Shown here: in pieces, positions 16,452-26,224 of the stretch
Layout: every line of letters starts with the position of its first letter
Numbering within the stretch: position 1 is the first letter of the stretch
Assembly (NCBI RefSeq): GCF_965228805.1
Contig: NZ_CBDDIE010000003.1
Span: forward strand, 4,076,556 to 4,140,555
Length of the DNA stretch: 64,000 nt
Source of the DNA: JASBTN01 sp965228805
Lineage (GTDB): Bacteria; Pseudomonadota; Alphaproteobacteria; Rhodobacterales; Rhodobacteraceae
Direction: 5' to 3'
Notes under the pieces: model-generated
What the model was told of the DNA's origin: nothing
The model's input: only the letters and a program-made list of their open reading frames with translations
Databases searched by the model: none
Program-made: the position numbers and the translations under genes

Positions 16452-18086
16452 TCAGAACTTGATCACCGGGATCGCGGCGGTGCTGTTCAGCGCATCGGCG
16501 TTCCACAGGCTGATGGTCAGGAGGCCGGGCTGGAAGCTGACCTTGACCACGGTGCCGCAGGCATTCGACACGCTGTCGAGGCTGGCGCTGTCCAGGGTGA
16601 TGCCGCCGCCCTTGCTCCACAAACCGTCAAGGCCGGTGGCCGCGTCCGGTACGGAGGCGACTTTCAGGTCCCCACAGGCGGCCAGCGCGGCCGGGTCGGC
16701 GGCGGCGGCCTCACGGGCTTCGCCATTGCCAATCCAGCTGAGGCTGTCACCCACGCGACCGATCGCGCCATAATAGGCCAGCATCTCGGGCAGGACGTGC
16801 TGATCGAAGATGGCCTGATCCACGTTCTGGGGCAGACGCACCAAGCGGATCAGCGCCAGCGCACCCAGTTCCGGGCGGGCCGGGTCGGACAGGGCGACGA
16901 TCTGTTCGGCCGGGGCCTCGTGCCAATTGGGTTGCAGCCACTGGCGCGCGGCGGCCAGGGTCGCATTGCCGCCGAACTGATCGGCACCGGCCTCGCCGGA
17001 CAAGAGGTCAGCGCCAAGTTCGACCTTCAGCACCTGGTCCAGGGCGACCGCGTCCATGCCCAGCTTGGCGCCGAGAATGTCGAACTCCAGGTCCATCGCA
17101 ACCGGCGCAACAGGGGCCACGGCGGGGGCCTGCGGCGCCACGGTTTCGGCGCGGGCCACCACGACGGGGGCGCCGCCGGTTTCCTTGCCTTGACCGCCCT
17201 TGTTGGCCTGCGTGGTCACCGGCGCAGGCATCGGGGCCGGTTGAGGCGCGGGCTGCGGGTTGGCCACGGGCACGCCGCCACCGGTCAGGTTCGTGCCGAT
17301 GCCGCCACCGGACCCGGTACCGGCACCGGAGTTCATCCCGGCCATGTAGCCTTGACCGCCGTCAAACCCTTGCGGGCGCATCGAGGCCATCTCGATCCCG
17401 GCGGGCAGCGGAGCCTCGAACCCTTCGACATGGGCCAGCAGGCGGCGCGTCGGCAGCGCCGGGCCGGGCAGCCCGTTGTTGATCTTGTAGAGCCGGATCG
17501 CATCGCTGGTGCGCCCGCCCATCGCGCCATCGACCGGCCCCGCGTCATAGCCCGCGCGGTTCAACGCCGCCTGCAGCCGGGCCACTCCATCGCGGTCCAG
17601 ATCCGGCGCGATATCCGCCATGAACAGGTTCACGTCGCCCAGCGGGAAACGCACATAGCGCGGCGACAGCGCCACCAGGTCATTGATCTGCACACCGGTC
17701 AGCGCGCCGGTCGCAGGCGCGCCGACGGCGGTCTGATAGGTGCGGATCGAGCCACGGGTGCCCGCGCCGATCGCCCCGTCGATGGCACCGGTATAGAAGC
17801 CCAGGTTCTGCAGGCCGCTTTGCACCATCATCTTCTGGTCACGGTTCATCGCTATGGCGTCGCCGGTTCCACCACCGCCGCCGCTGCGCCCACCGCTGCG
17901 GCCACCGCCGCAGGCCCTGGGATTGGCTGCACAGAGGATCGCCGCTCCGACGATGGCCCCGGCCACGATTCCGCCCCGATCCGCACGCGCGGGTCCCGGC
18001 GTGGCGGCCGTCACGGCCACCGCGACCGAGGCGCAGAGCGCGACGAGCGATGAGGGCAGGCGAAGTTTCAAGGTCGAAAGAATCAT
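16452..18086 (-). CDS. Secreted peptidoglycan-binding-domain protein
   Basis: The 544-residue protein begins with a signal peptide (MILSTLKLRLPSSLVALCASVAVA..., cleavage near ARA). A hydrophobic glycine-rich stretch (GGRSGGRSGGGGG) follows. Two peptidoglycan-binding-like repeats come next: VQSGLQNLGFYTGAIDGAIGAGTRGSIRTYQ (about 85-120) and LQAALNRAGYDAGPVDGAMGGRTSDAIRLYK (about 165-200). A Gly/Pro/Ala-rich linker leads to a C-terminal domain of unknown type. It probably sits in the periplasm on the cell wall. The start at 18086 puts the signal peptide at the N-terminus. Confidence 0.75.
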   Translation of the reverse strand: MILSTLKLRLPSSLVALCASVAVAVTAATPGPARADRGGIVAGAIVGAAILCAANPRACGGGRSGGRSGGGGGTGDAIAMNRDQKMMVQSGLQNLGFYTGAIDGAIGAGTRGSIRTYQTAVGAPATGALTGVQINDLVALSPRYVRFPLGDVNLFMADIAPDLDRDGVARLQAALNRAGYDAGPVDGAMGGRTSDAIRLYKINNGLPGPALPTRRLLAHVEGFEAPLPAGIEMASMRPQGFDGGQGYMAGMNSGAGTGSGGGIGTNLTGGGVPVANPQPAPQPAPMPAPVTTQANKGGQGKETGGAPVVVARAETVAPQAPAVAPVAPVAMDLEFDILGAKLGMDAVALDQVLKVELGADLLSGEAGADQFGGNATLAAARQWLQPNWHEAPAEQIVALSDPARPELGALALIRLVRLPQNVDQAIFDQHVLPEMLAYYGAIGRVGDSLSWIGNGEAREAAAADPAALAACGDLKVASVPDAATGLDGLWSKGGGITLDSASLDSVSNACGTVVKVSFQPGLLTISLWNADALNSTAAIPVIKF

Positions 18087-18234
18087 GTGAGTCGCCTCGT
18101 AATGGGAAAAATTTCTGAGAAAAATTGTGCCAGCCCCGCCCCGCACCTGTCAATCTGGACAGATGTACAGCCTCCGGCACTGGTAAAGGATCCCTTACCC
18201 TTTCCGGTCCCGCGCCACCCGGCCGGGTTGCATG

Positions 18235-18252
18235 TTTCAACGGGTCTTGAAA
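18235..18252. promoter_or_regulatory. Perfect inverted repeat upstream of the RND operon
   Basis: TTTCAA-N6-TTGAAA lies 70 bp upstream of the adaptor start, in an AT-rich patch that probably contains the promoter. It is a plausible repressor site for the efflux operon; no regulator gene is adjacent. Confidence 0.4.
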
Positions 18253-18321
18253 TATATTATAAAAACAAGATATACGAATTCAACCCGCCGTGAACCCCGT
18301 CGCGAATCCCGGAGAAACGCC

Positions 18322-19332
18322 ATGAAACTGCCCCTGCCCGCCGCGCTTCTGGCCGCGCTGATCCCGTTCACTCTGCACGCCGAGGAGGCCCATCCGCTGC
18401 ATGAAGTCCTAGTGACCGACTGGAAAGCGGTCTTCGGCCGGATCGAGGCCCGCGACCTGGTGCCGGCCCGCGCCCGGCTGGGCGGCACGCTGGAGGCTGT
18501 TGCGGTCTCGGAAGGCGATCGGGTGGAGATGGGACAGGTGATCGGCACCATCACCGACGCCAAGCTGACCCTGCAGCTGAACGCGGTGGATGCGCAGATG
18601 GCGGCGCTGGCCGCGCAGCTGGACAATGCCGAAGCCGAGCTGAAACGCGGCGAGGACCTGGTGGAACGTGGGGTGTCGACCGTGCAGCGGCTGGACGCGC
18701 TGCGCACCCAGGTCGATGTGCTGGTGAACCAGATCGAGGCGACCCGTGCCGAACGCTCGGTGATCGAGCAGCAGGCGGCGGAGGGCACGGTGCTGGCGCC
18801 CTTGTCGGGCGTGGTGCTGGAGGTGCCGGTGACCACCGGCGCGGTGGTCATGCCGGGCGAGGCTGTGGCGATGATCGGCGGTGGCGGCTTCTTCCTGCGC
18901 CTTGCCGTGCCCGAACGCCACGCGGGCTTTCTGGAAGAAGGCGCCGAGATCCTGATCGGCGAGGATGGTGAAACGCGGACCGGCCGCCTGGCCAAGCTCT
19001 ATCCGCAGATCGAAAACGGCCGGGTTACGGCAGATGTCGAGGTGGACGGGCTGTCGGAAGCGTTCACTGGCGCGCGGGTGCTGGTGCGCCTACCGGTCGG
19101 CGAACATGCCGCGCTGATGGTGCATCAGGACGCGGTACTGACCCGCATGGGGCTGGATTTCGTCGCCGTCGAGGAAGACGGCCACGTGACTGAGCGCGCC
19201 GTGGTGCTGGGCGAGGTACAGGTGGTGGAGGGCGAGGCGCTGGTTGAGGTCGTGTCCGGCCTGAAACCCGGCGACATGATCGTCCAGGGCTACACGCCCG
19301 CCAAAAACGCGGGGGCTGCGGGCCATGAGTGA
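18322..19332 (+). CDS. RND efflux periplasmic adaptor (HlyD-like)
   Basis: The 336-residue membrane-fusion protein has a signal peptide (MKLPLPAALLAALIPFTLHA). A split lipoyl domain follows (GGTLEAVAVSEGDRVEMGQVIGTI near 55-80; GTVLAPLSGVVLEVPVTTGAVV near 155-175). A short helical hairpin lies between them, with a beta-barrel and membrane-proximal domain at the end (VVSGLKPGDMIVQGYTP). It links the inner-membrane pump to an outer-membrane channel. It has GGAGAA before the ATG and overlaps the pump gene by 8 bp. Confidence 0.9.
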   Translation: MKLPLPAALLAALIPFTLHAEEAHPLHEVLVTDWKAVFGRIEARDLVPARARLGGTLEAVAVSEGDRVEMGQVIGTITDAKLTLQLNAVDAQMAALAAQLDNAEAELKRGEDLVERGVSTVQRLDALRTQVDVLVNQIEATRAERSVIEQQAAEGTVLAPLSGVVLEVPVTTGAVVMPGEAVAMIGGGGFFLRLAVPERHAGFLEEGAEILIGEDGETRTGRLAKLYPQIENGRVTADVEVDGLSEAFTGARVLVRLPVGEHAALMVHQDAVLTRMGLDFVAVEEDGHVTERAVVLGEVQVVEGEALVEVVSGLKPGDMIVQGYTPAKNAGAAGHE

Positions 19333-22300
19333 TCAAAGCCACAAGACCCCGCTCGGCATCGCGGGCGGGCTGACCAAAGCCTTCATCCAGTCGGCGCTGA
19401 CACCCTTGATGATCCTCGCGGCCCTGGCCGTGGGTCTGGTCGCGCTGGTGTCGCTGCCGCGCGAGGAGGAGCCGCAGATCTCGGTCCCGATGGTGGATAT
19501 TCACATCCAGGCTCCGGGCCTCAATGCCGAGGATGCGGTGAAACTGGTGACCGAACCGATGGAGACCATCGTGCAGGGCATCAACGGGATTGATCATGTC
19601 TACAGCTCGACCCGCGACGATTACGCCATGGTCACCGCGCGCTACCTGGTCGGCACCTCGATGGATGCCGCGATGCTGCGCGCCCACGAGAAGATCCGCG
19701 CCAATATGGACCGCATTCCGGTCGGGATCGGGGAACCTCTGATCGTCGGGCGCGGAATTGATGACGTGGCGATTGTCGCCCTGACCCTGACGCCGAAACC
19801 CGGCGAGGACAGCCTGAGCGCCAATGACCTGACCCGCGTCGCGCGCGAGTTGCAGGTGGAGGTTGCCAAGATCGGCGATGTCGGCCTGACCTATCTGGTC
19901 GGCGAAAGCCCCGAGGCGATCCGTATTGCGCCGGACCCGGAACGCCTGGCGTTGCACGGCGTGACCCTGCAACAGCTGGCGGGCAAGGTGGGCGCGGCAA
20001 ACCGTGCCTTTTCAACCGGTTACATTCGCGATGGCGGCGAACAGATTGCGCTCATCGCGGGCGAAAGCCTGACCGCGCCTGCAGAGATCGCCAATCTGCT
20101 GATCACCACCCGCGACGGGCGCCCGGTCTATGTGCGCGACGTGGCGGATGTCTCTTTCGTGCCGGATACCTCGGACAAACTCGTGTCGAACGTGACGCGC
20201 GATGCGGCGGGGAACGTGCACCGCACCCCGGCGGTCACGCTCGCCATTGCCAAGCGCGCGGGGGCCAACGCCGTGGTCGTGGCCGAACAGATCCTGACCC
20301 GGGTCGAGGCGCTGGAGGGCGGCCTGATCCCCGACACGATGCAGGTCGAGGTCACGCGCAACTACGGTGAGACCGCTGACGAAAAGGCCAATGAGCTCTT
20401 GTTCCACCTCGGTCTTGCGACCGTGTCCATCGTCGGCCTGGTGCTCTTCGCCATCGGCTGGCGGGAAAGCATCGTGGTCGCCGTGGTGATCCCGGTCACG
20501 ATCCTGCTGACGCTGTTTTCCGCCTGGGTCATGGGATATACGCTGAACCGCGTGTCACTGTTTGCGCTCATTTTCTCAATCGGCATCCTGGTCGACGACG
20601 CCATCGTGGTGATCGAGAACATCGACCGCCACTGGTCTATGAAGGACAAGGCAGACCGCGTGACAAAAGCCATTCGCGCGGTGGCGGAGGTGGGCAACCC
20701 CACGATTGTCGCCACCCTGACGGTGGTCGCGGCGCTGTTGCCGATGCTGTTCGTGTCGGGGCTGATGGGCCCCTACATGTCGCCGATCCCGGCCAATGCC
20801 TCGGCGGCGATGATCTTTTCCTTCTTCGTCGCCGTGATCATTACCCCCTGGCTGATGGTGAAAGTGGCGGGCAAGGCCGCCGCTCACGGTCACGAGGACG
20901 GCGGTCATGGAGGTCGGCTGGGCCGCATGTACTCCGCCGTGGCGCGGCCCGTGCTGCGCTCGAAAGCGACCGCGCTGACCTTCCTGCTGGTGACGGTTGT
21001 GCTGAGCTTCGGCTCGCTGGGCGCGCTCTATACCCGCGACGTGACGGTGAAACTCCTGCCCTTCGACAACAAGTCCGAGCTGTCCGTGGTGATCGACCTG
21101 CCTGAGGGTGCGAGCGTGGAAATGACCGACCGCGTGGCGCAGGATGTGGCGGCGGCGGTGCTGGACCTGCCCGAGGTCATTTCCGTGCAAACCCACGCGG
21201 GCGCGGCCTCGCCCTTCAACTTCAACGGGCTGGTGCGGCACTATTACCTGCGTCAGACGCCGGAGCTGGGCGACGTGCAAATCAACCTGACGGCCAAACA
21301 CCACCGCGAGCGGGAAAGCCATGATATCGCTCTGGAAATCCGCGAACGTATTTCCCAAATCGACGTGCCCATGGGCACCGTGCTGAAGACGGTCGAACCG
21401 CCCCCCGGCCCGCCGGTCATCGCCACCCTGTTGGCGGAGGTCTATGGCCCGGATGCAGACACCCGGCGCCAGGCTGCCGCTCAGATCCGCCAGGCGTTCG
21501 AGGCGGTGCCCTTCGTGGTCGATGTGGACGACAGTTTCGGCGTGGCCCCACGCCGCCTGCGCGCGACCATCTCGACCGACCAGCTGGAGTTCCACGGGGT
21601 GCAGGAGCAGGATGTCTTCGACACGATCGCGATCCTGAACGGCGGCTCGACCGTGGGATATTCGCATCGCGGCGGCGGGCGTTACCCGATCCCGATCACG
21701 GTCGAACGTGACCGCGCCGACCGGGTGATGGACGAACGCTTCCTGTCGACCCCGATCCCTGCCAACACCCTGCCCGGCGCGCGCGGTGTGGTGGAGCTGG
21801 GTGACGTGATTTCGGTGCGCGAGGAAACCGCCTCCCACCCCATTTTCCGCCACAATGGCCGCGCCGCAGAGATGGTGATGGCGGAGCTGGCGGGCAGCTA
21901 TGAAGCGCCCTTGTATGGGATGCTCGCCGTGCAGAAGGAGATCGACAGGATGGACTGGCCCCCGGGCACCAAGCCGGTGATCTCGCTCAACGGTCAGCCT
22001 GACGACGAGAGCCACGTCACCCTGCTCTGGGACGGCGAATGGGAAGTGACATGGGTCACCTTCCGCGACATGGGCGCGGCCTTCGGCGTGGCGCTTTTGG
22101 GCATCTACATCCTGGTGGTGGCGCAGTTCGGATCGTTCAAGCTGCCGCTGGTGATCCTGACCCCGATCCCGCTGACCTTCCTGGGGATCATGGCCGGGCA
22201 CTGGCTGTTCGCAGCACCCTTCTCGGCCACCTCGATGATCGGGTTCATCGCGCTGGCGGGCATCATTGTCAGGAACTCGATCCTGCTGGTCGACTTCATC

Positions 22301-22528
22301 CGTCACGCCGACCCGGCCAAGGACAAGCTGGAAATCCTGATCGAGGCAGGCGCCATTCGCTTCAAACCGATCCTGCTGACGGCAGTGGCGGCGATGATCG
22401 GCGCGGTGGTGATCCTGGCCGACCCGATTTTCCAGGGTCTGGCGATCTCGTTGCTGTTCGGGCTGCTCAGCTCCACCCTTCTGACCGTGCTGGTGATCCC
22501 GGCGATCTACCGGGTGTTCCGCACCTGA
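19325..22528 (+). CDS. RND family efflux pump permease
   Basis: The 1067-residue protein has the full RND layout: an N-terminal membrane helix (about 20-40), a large periplasmic loop, membrane helices 2-6, a second periplasmic loop and helices 7-12. The proton relay motif is visible as GILVDDAIVVIENI in TM4 (about 418-433). It is close to the AcrB/CusA-like pumps of alphaproteobacteria. The pair has no outer-membrane channel gene; the TolC homologue at 40.5 kb could serve. The exported substrate is unknown. Confidence 0.92.
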   Translation: MSDQSHKTPLGIAGGLTKAFIQSALTPLMILAALAVGLVALVSLPREEEPQISVPMVDIHIQAPGLNAEDAVKLVTEPMETIVQGINGIDHVYSSTRDDYAMVTARYLVGTSMDAAMLRAHEKIRANMDRIPVGIGEPLIVGRGIDDVAIVALTLTPKPGEDSLSANDLTRVARELQVEVAKIGDVGLTYLVGESPEAIRIAPDPERLALHGVTLQQLAGKVGAANRAFSTGYIRDGGEQIALIAGESLTAPAEIANLLITTRDGRPVYVRDVADVSFVPDTSDKLVSNVTRDAAGNVHRTPAVTLAIAKRAGANAVVVAEQILTRVEALEGGLIPDTMQVEVTRNYGETADEKANELLFHLGLATVSIVGLVLFAIGWRESIVVAVVIPVTILLTLFSAWVMGYTLNRVSLFALIFSIGILVDDAIVVIENIDRHWSMKDKADRVTKAIRAVAEVGNPTIVATLTVVAALLPMLFVSGLMGPYMSPIPANASAAMIFSFFVAVIITPWLMVKVAGKAAAHGHEDGGHGGRLGRMYSAVARPVLRSKATALTFLLVTVVLSFGSLGALYTRDVTVKLLPFDNKSELSVVIDLPEGASVEMTDRVAQDVAAAVLDLPEVISVQTHAGAASPFNFNGLVRHYYLRQTPELGDVQINLTAKHHRERESHDIALEIRERISQIDVPMGTVLKTVEPPPGPPVIATLLAEVYGPDADTRRQAAAQIRQAFEAVPFVVDVDDSFGVAPRRLRATISTDQLEFHGVQEQDVFDTIAILNGGSTVGYSHRGGGRYPIPITVERDRADRVMDERFLSTPIPANTLPGARGVVELGDVISVREETASHPIFRHNGRAAEMVMAELAGSYEAPLYGMLAVQKEIDRMDWPPGTKPVISLNGQPDDESHVTLLWDGEWEVTWVTFRDMGAAFGVALLGIYILVVAQFGSFKLPLVILTPIPLTFLGIMAGHWLFAAPFSATSMIGFIALAGIIVRNSILLVDFIRHADPAKDKLEILIEAGAIRFKPILLTAVAAMIGAVVILADPIFQGLAISLLFGLLSSTLLTVLVIPAIYRVFRT

Positions 22529-22738
22529 TTTGAACCCGGGCGGGGCGGACATTCGTTCCCCCTGCCCGGCTTCCACCCCCGGGAGGAGGGGCGAAATTCC
22601 CCCAGATAGCACAGAGACGGAATAGTGTTCCGCAGCCCGCCGCACAGCCCAAACGCCTGCCTTGAGTGATCCGCCCCCCTGTTCGCGGCGGATCGGCTGT
22701 ACTAGATTCCGCCCAAGCACAGCAGGAAAGGCATTCAG

Positions 22739-23809
22739 ATGACCATTCGCACGACCACTGGCCACGGCCGCCGTTACGACAGCATCCTCGACACCGTGGG
22801 CAATACCCCGACCATTCGCGTGAACCGCATCGCGCCCGAACACGTCAACGTCTTCGTCAAATCCGAAGCCTTCAACCCGGCGGGATCGGTCAAGGACCGG
22901 CTGGCCCTGAACATCATCGAGGCCGCCGAACGCGATGGCCGCCTGAAGCCGGGCCAGACCGTGGTCGAGGCGACCTCCGGCAATACCGGCATCGGGCTCG
23001 CCATGGTCTGCGCCGCCAAGGGCTATCCGCTGGTCATCACCATGTCCGAGGCGTTTTCCATCGAACGCCGACGGTTGATGCGTTTCCTGGGCGCCAAGGT
23101 CGTGCTGACGCCCAAGGAGCAGAAGGGCTTCGGCATGTACAAGAAGGCGATCGAGTTGGCCGAGAAGAACGGCTGGTTCCTGGCCAGCCAGTTCGAAACC
23201 GCCGACAATGCCGATATCCACGAAAGCACCACCGCGCGGGAAATCCTGAACGATTTCAACGGGGTGAACCTGGATTACTGGGTTACCGGCTATGGCACCG
23301 GCGGCACCGTGTCCGGGGTCAGCCGTGTACTGCGCGCCGAAAGCCCCGACACCAAGATCGTGCTGGCCGAGCCCGCCAATGCGGCGCTGGTCAGTTCGGG
23401 CATCGTCAATGGCCGCAATGGCGTGGGCCAGGCCACCGAAGGGCATACGGAGTTCGAACCCCACCCGATCCAGGGCTGGACCCCGGACTTCATCCCGATG
23501 GTGCTGCAGGAGGCGATCGACAAGTCGGGCTATGACAGCCTGCTGAAGATCCCCGGCCCCGATGGCATCGCCTGGTCGCGCCGCCTGGCGGTCGAGGAAG
23601 GCATCTTCGTCGGCATCTCGGCAGGCGCGACCTTCGCCGCAGCGATGGAGGTCGCAAAGGACGCGCCGGAAGGATCGAACATCCTGGTCATGCTGCCCGA
23701 CACCGGCGAGCGCTACCTGTCGACCCCGCTGTTCGAGGGCATCCCGGAAGGCATGAGTGAGGAGGAAGTGGAGATTTCCAAGTCCACACCCTTCGCCCAG
23801 CTGGGCTAA
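22739..23809 (+). CDS. cysK: Cysteine synthase
   Basis: This PLP enzyme makes L-cysteine from O-acetylserine and sulfide. The 356-residue protein shows the PLP lysine Lys52 in NPAGSVKDR, the phosphate-side loop ATSGNTGIG (about 78-86) and GTGGTVSGV (about 183). It is some 30 residues longer than classical CysK, with the extra length at the C-terminus (MSEEEVEISKSTPFAQLG). A cystathionine-synthase or CysM-like activity cannot be excluded. It is monocistronic, ending in a strong terminator. Confidence 0.85.
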   Translation: MTIRTTTGHGRRYDSILDTVGNTPTIRVNRIAPEHVNVFVKSEAFNPAGSVKDRLALNIIEAAERDGRLKPGQTVVEATSGNTGIGLAMVCAAKGYPLVITMSEAFSIERRRLMRFLGAKVVLTPKEQKGFGMYKKAIELAEKNGWFLASQFETADNADIHESTTAREILNDFNGVNLDYWVTGYGTGGTVSGVSRVLRAESPDTKIVLAEPANAALVSSGIVNGRNGVGQATEGHTEFEPHPIQGWTPDFIPMVLQEAIDKSGYDSLLKIPGPDGIAWSRRLAVEEGIFVGISAGATFAAAMEVAKDAPEGSNILVMLPDTGERYLSTPLFEGIPEGMSEEEVEISKSTPFAQLG

Positions 23810-23833
23810 GCACCTTCACTTTTCGAACATCTG

Positions 23834-23864
23834 ACCGGCCGCAGATCTCTCTGTGGCCGGTTTT
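23834..23864 (+). terminator. Intrinsic terminator of the cysteine synthase gene
   Basis: A 12-bp stem (23834-23845 with 23850-23861, one G-U pair) closes a 4-base loop. TTTT follows, starting at the last stem base. Confidence 0.8.
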
Positions 23865-24097
23865 CCTTTCAGAAATACGATTTATCTAGGAGTCACCCTG
23901 TTGCCAGGCCACCATCGGCCGAACGTCCGACGCGGCGCGTGACCTGCCCGGGACGCGGTGCCCAGGCGGGACGGGCGGCCTCGATGGCCGTCTGGCCCGC
24001 GCCCCCGCCGACGGGGCGGATCGCGATGTGACGGGCGTGCGGCGCAAGGCCGGGATTGCCCCCTTGTCCCCCCCGCAACCTTTTGCATACTGCGCCC

Positions 24098-25219
24098 ATG
24101 ACCAAGACCTCCGCCCCCCGCCTCACCCCGCTTGCCGCAGCGCTGCCCGCCTCGGTGCCCTTCGTCGGGCCCGAGGCGCAGGAACGCGCGCGGGGACGGG
24201 AGTTTGCCGCGCGGCTGGGCGCGAATGAGAACATCTTCGGCCCCTCGCCCGCCGCCATCGAAACGATGCGCGAGGCCGCAGCCGAGGCCTGGATGTATGG
24301 CGATCCCGAAAGTCACGATCTGCGCCGGGCGCTGAGTGCCCATCACGGCGTGCCGCCCGAGGCGATCATGGTCGGCGAGGGCATCGACGGGCTGCTGGGC
24401 TATCTGGTGCGGCTGATGGTCGGCCCGGGCGATGCGGTGGTGACCTCGGCCGGGGCCTATCCAACCTTCAACTACCATGTGGCGGGTTTCGGTGGACGGC
24501 TGGAGACCGTGGTTTACGCGGGCAATCACGAAGACCCCGCCGCGCTGGTGACCCGTGCCGCCGAGACCGGCGCCAAGCTCGTCTACCTCGCCAATCCCGA
24601 CAACCCGATGGGCAGCTGGCACGACGCCCCCCGCGTCCAGGCGATGATCAACACCCTGCCAGAGGGCACCCTGCTGGTGCTGGACGAGGCCTATGTCGAG
24701 TTCGCACCCGAAGACACCGCCCCGCCGCTGGATATTGACGACAGGCGGGTCATTCGGTTCCGCACCTTCTCCAAGGCTTACGGGCTGGCGGGCGCGCGGG
24801 TGGGCTATGCAATCGCCCATCCCGATCTGATCCTGGCCTTCAACAAGGTGCGCAACCATTTCGGCATGTGCCGGATCAGCCAGGCGGGGGCGTTGGCAGC
24901 CTTGGCGGATCAGGGCTGGCTCGACCACGTGGTCACCCAGGTGGCCGCTGCCCGTGACCGCATCGGCGCAATTGCCCAGGCGAACGGGCTGAGCGCCCTG
25001 CCCTCGGCCACCAATTTCGTCGCGGTGGATTGCGGCGCGGATGGCGGTTTTGCCCGCGCGGTGCTGGACGCGCTGGTCGCGCGTGACGTCTTCGTGCGCA
25101 TGCCCTTTGTCGCACCGCAGGACCGCTGCATCCGCATCTCGGCCGGGCGCCCGCAGGACCTCGACCTGTTCGAAGCCGCCCTGCCCGATGCGCTGACAGC
25201 GGCTCGCGCGGGGGGCTGA
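24098..25219 (+). CDS. HisC-like PLP-dependent aminotransferase
   Basis: The 373-residue fold-type I aminotransferase resembles histidinol-phosphate aminotransferases. It has LGANENIFGPSPAA near the N-terminus (residues about 38-52) and YLANPDNPMG (about 165). VLDEAYVEF (about 192) and the PLP lysine in FSKAYGLAGARVGYAI (about 222-237) follow. It stands alone, away from his genes, so another aromatic or branched substrate is possible. The ATG at 24098 is preferred to an upstream start in the non-coding gap. Confidence 0.8.
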   Translation: MTKTSAPRLTPLAAALPASVPFVGPEAQERARGREFAARLGANENIFGPSPAAIETMREAAAEAWMYGDPESHDLRRALSAHHGVPPEAIMVGEGIDGLLGYLVRLMVGPGDAVVTSAGAYPTFNYHVAGFGGRLETVVYAGNHEDPAALVTRAAETGAKLVYLANPDNPMGSWHDAPRVQAMINTLPEGTLLVLDEAYVEFAPEDTAPPLDIDDRRVIRFRTFSKAYGLAGARVGYAIAHPDLILAFNKVRNHFGMCRISQAGALAALADQGWLDHVVTQVAAARDRIGAIAQANGLSALPSATNFVAVDCGADGGFARAVLDALVARDVFVRMPFVAPQDRCIRISAGRPQDLDLFEAALPDALTAARAGG

Positions 25220-25302
25220 ACCAGCCGCCGCCCCTCTGCGCTTCCCCCCGCCCTCACCGCCATGTGACCCTGTGCCGCGCCCGTTTGTGGCACACTGACA
25301 CC

Positions 25303-25479
25303 ATGCAGAACCGACCCACTGGCATCGCCCCGGACTACACCCTCCCCGCGCTGGTTTCGCTGGGGGTGAACCTGTTCCTGTGGCTTGCGGTGATCTGGGC
25401 GGTGGCCGGGTTCGGCGCCGCGCTTCTGGTCGGGGCGCTGGTGAGTGTCTTCATTCCACGGCGCAAACAGCGCCGCTAA
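25303..25479 (+). CDS. Small membrane protein (58 aa)
   Basis: It carries one or two hydrophobic segments (YTLPALVSLGVNLFLWLAVIW and FGAALLVGALVSVFI) and a basic C-terminus RRKQRR. Length and composition suggest a small inner-membrane protein of unknown role. The stop codon is also the first base of a long inverted repeat at 25479-25523. Confidence 0.5.
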   Translation: MQNRPTGIAPDYTLPALVSLGVNLFLWLAVIWAVAGFGAALLVGALVSVFIPRRKQRR

Positions 25480-25523
25480 AGCGTTTCGAGCTACCCCTGT
25501 CTGAGGTTTGGCTCGAAACGCTT
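25479..25523. repeat. 13-bp perfect inverted repeat
   Basis: The arms (25479-25491 and 25511-25523, reading AAGCGTTTCGAGC and its complement) flank a 19-base loop. No T-run follows, so it is not a standard terminator. It may end transcription of the small membrane protein gene or be a dispersed element. Confidence 0.6.
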
Positions 25524-25705
25524 CAAGACGGCTCAACCCTCCCTCCACAACCCGACAAACCAAGCCAAAAACTTGATTTTTCTCGGCAATTTCAGCAGAC
25601 TGAACCCAGGGGGACGTCTGAGGGAGAGTGACGGATCAGTTGGGAGAGTAGTGGAACAGTAAGCGGTCGTGGTGAGGACGCCCCGGGAAGAAGGGGAGTG
25701 AGCCA

Positions 25706-26224
25706 ATGCCATTTGGTGTCAGCTATGCGGTATATGTCGGTGCAATCGTCCTAACGTTGGGGACACAAAATCCATCCGCGGAAATGCGCGCGAAAGACGC
25801 TGCGAACGGGAGCTGGATGGTCACACTTGGAAAGAATGCGGGGGGTAAGGACGGGATTGGACGGGACGGTCTTGCCTCGTTCGACTTCTATTCCGAACAG
25901 GAATGGTTCTGGAACCTGAAGCCCATCTGGGCCTTTGCCCTATCGCAAGACGGCGGCGCCTTTGCCTCGCTGGGGCTGCGCAAGGATTTCTACCTCGGGG
26001 AGGTCCAGATCTCGCCCTACACCGGGATTGCCTTGCATCAGAGCGACCTGTCCCATTTCGAAAAACGCGAGCTTTTGCAGTTTCGCACCGGGTTCGACAT
26101 CATGGTGCCGATCACGGATAATGCCTCGTTTTCAGTCGGGTATTACCACATGTCCAACGCAAGGAACAATGAATGGTCCGCCAGCCTGGACGTGACCAGG
26201 TTCGGGTTGGTCTACCGGTTCTGA
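25706..26224 (+). CDS. PagL-like outer membrane protein (acyloxyacyl hydrolase family)
   Basis: The 172-residue protein has a short N-terminal hydrophobic stretch, beta-barrel-like alternation, and a C-terminal YHMSNARNNEW...FGLVYRF ending in Phe. PagL enzymes, which remove a 3-O acyl chain from lipid A in the outer membrane, use a His-x-Ser pair plus an acidic residue 12 positions after the Ser. Here His-Met-Ser is present and the acidic residue is Asp. Family assignment rests on this C-terminal motif and the overall length. About 200 bp of unassigned sequence follows. Confidence 0.5.
   Translation: MPFGVSYAVYVGAIVLTLGTQNPSAEMRAKDAANGSWMVTLGKNAGGKDGIGRDGLASFDFYSEQEWFWNLKPIWAFALSQDGGAFASLGLRKDFYLGEVQISPYTGIALHQSDLSHFEKRELLQFRTGFDIMVPITDNASFSVGYYHMSNARNNEWSASLDVTRFGLVYRF

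Noticed and set aside
20576..23464. 962-codon open frame on the minus strand
   Set aside because: It lies antisense to the RND pump and cysteine synthase, has the composition of a high-GC shadow frame and no domain.
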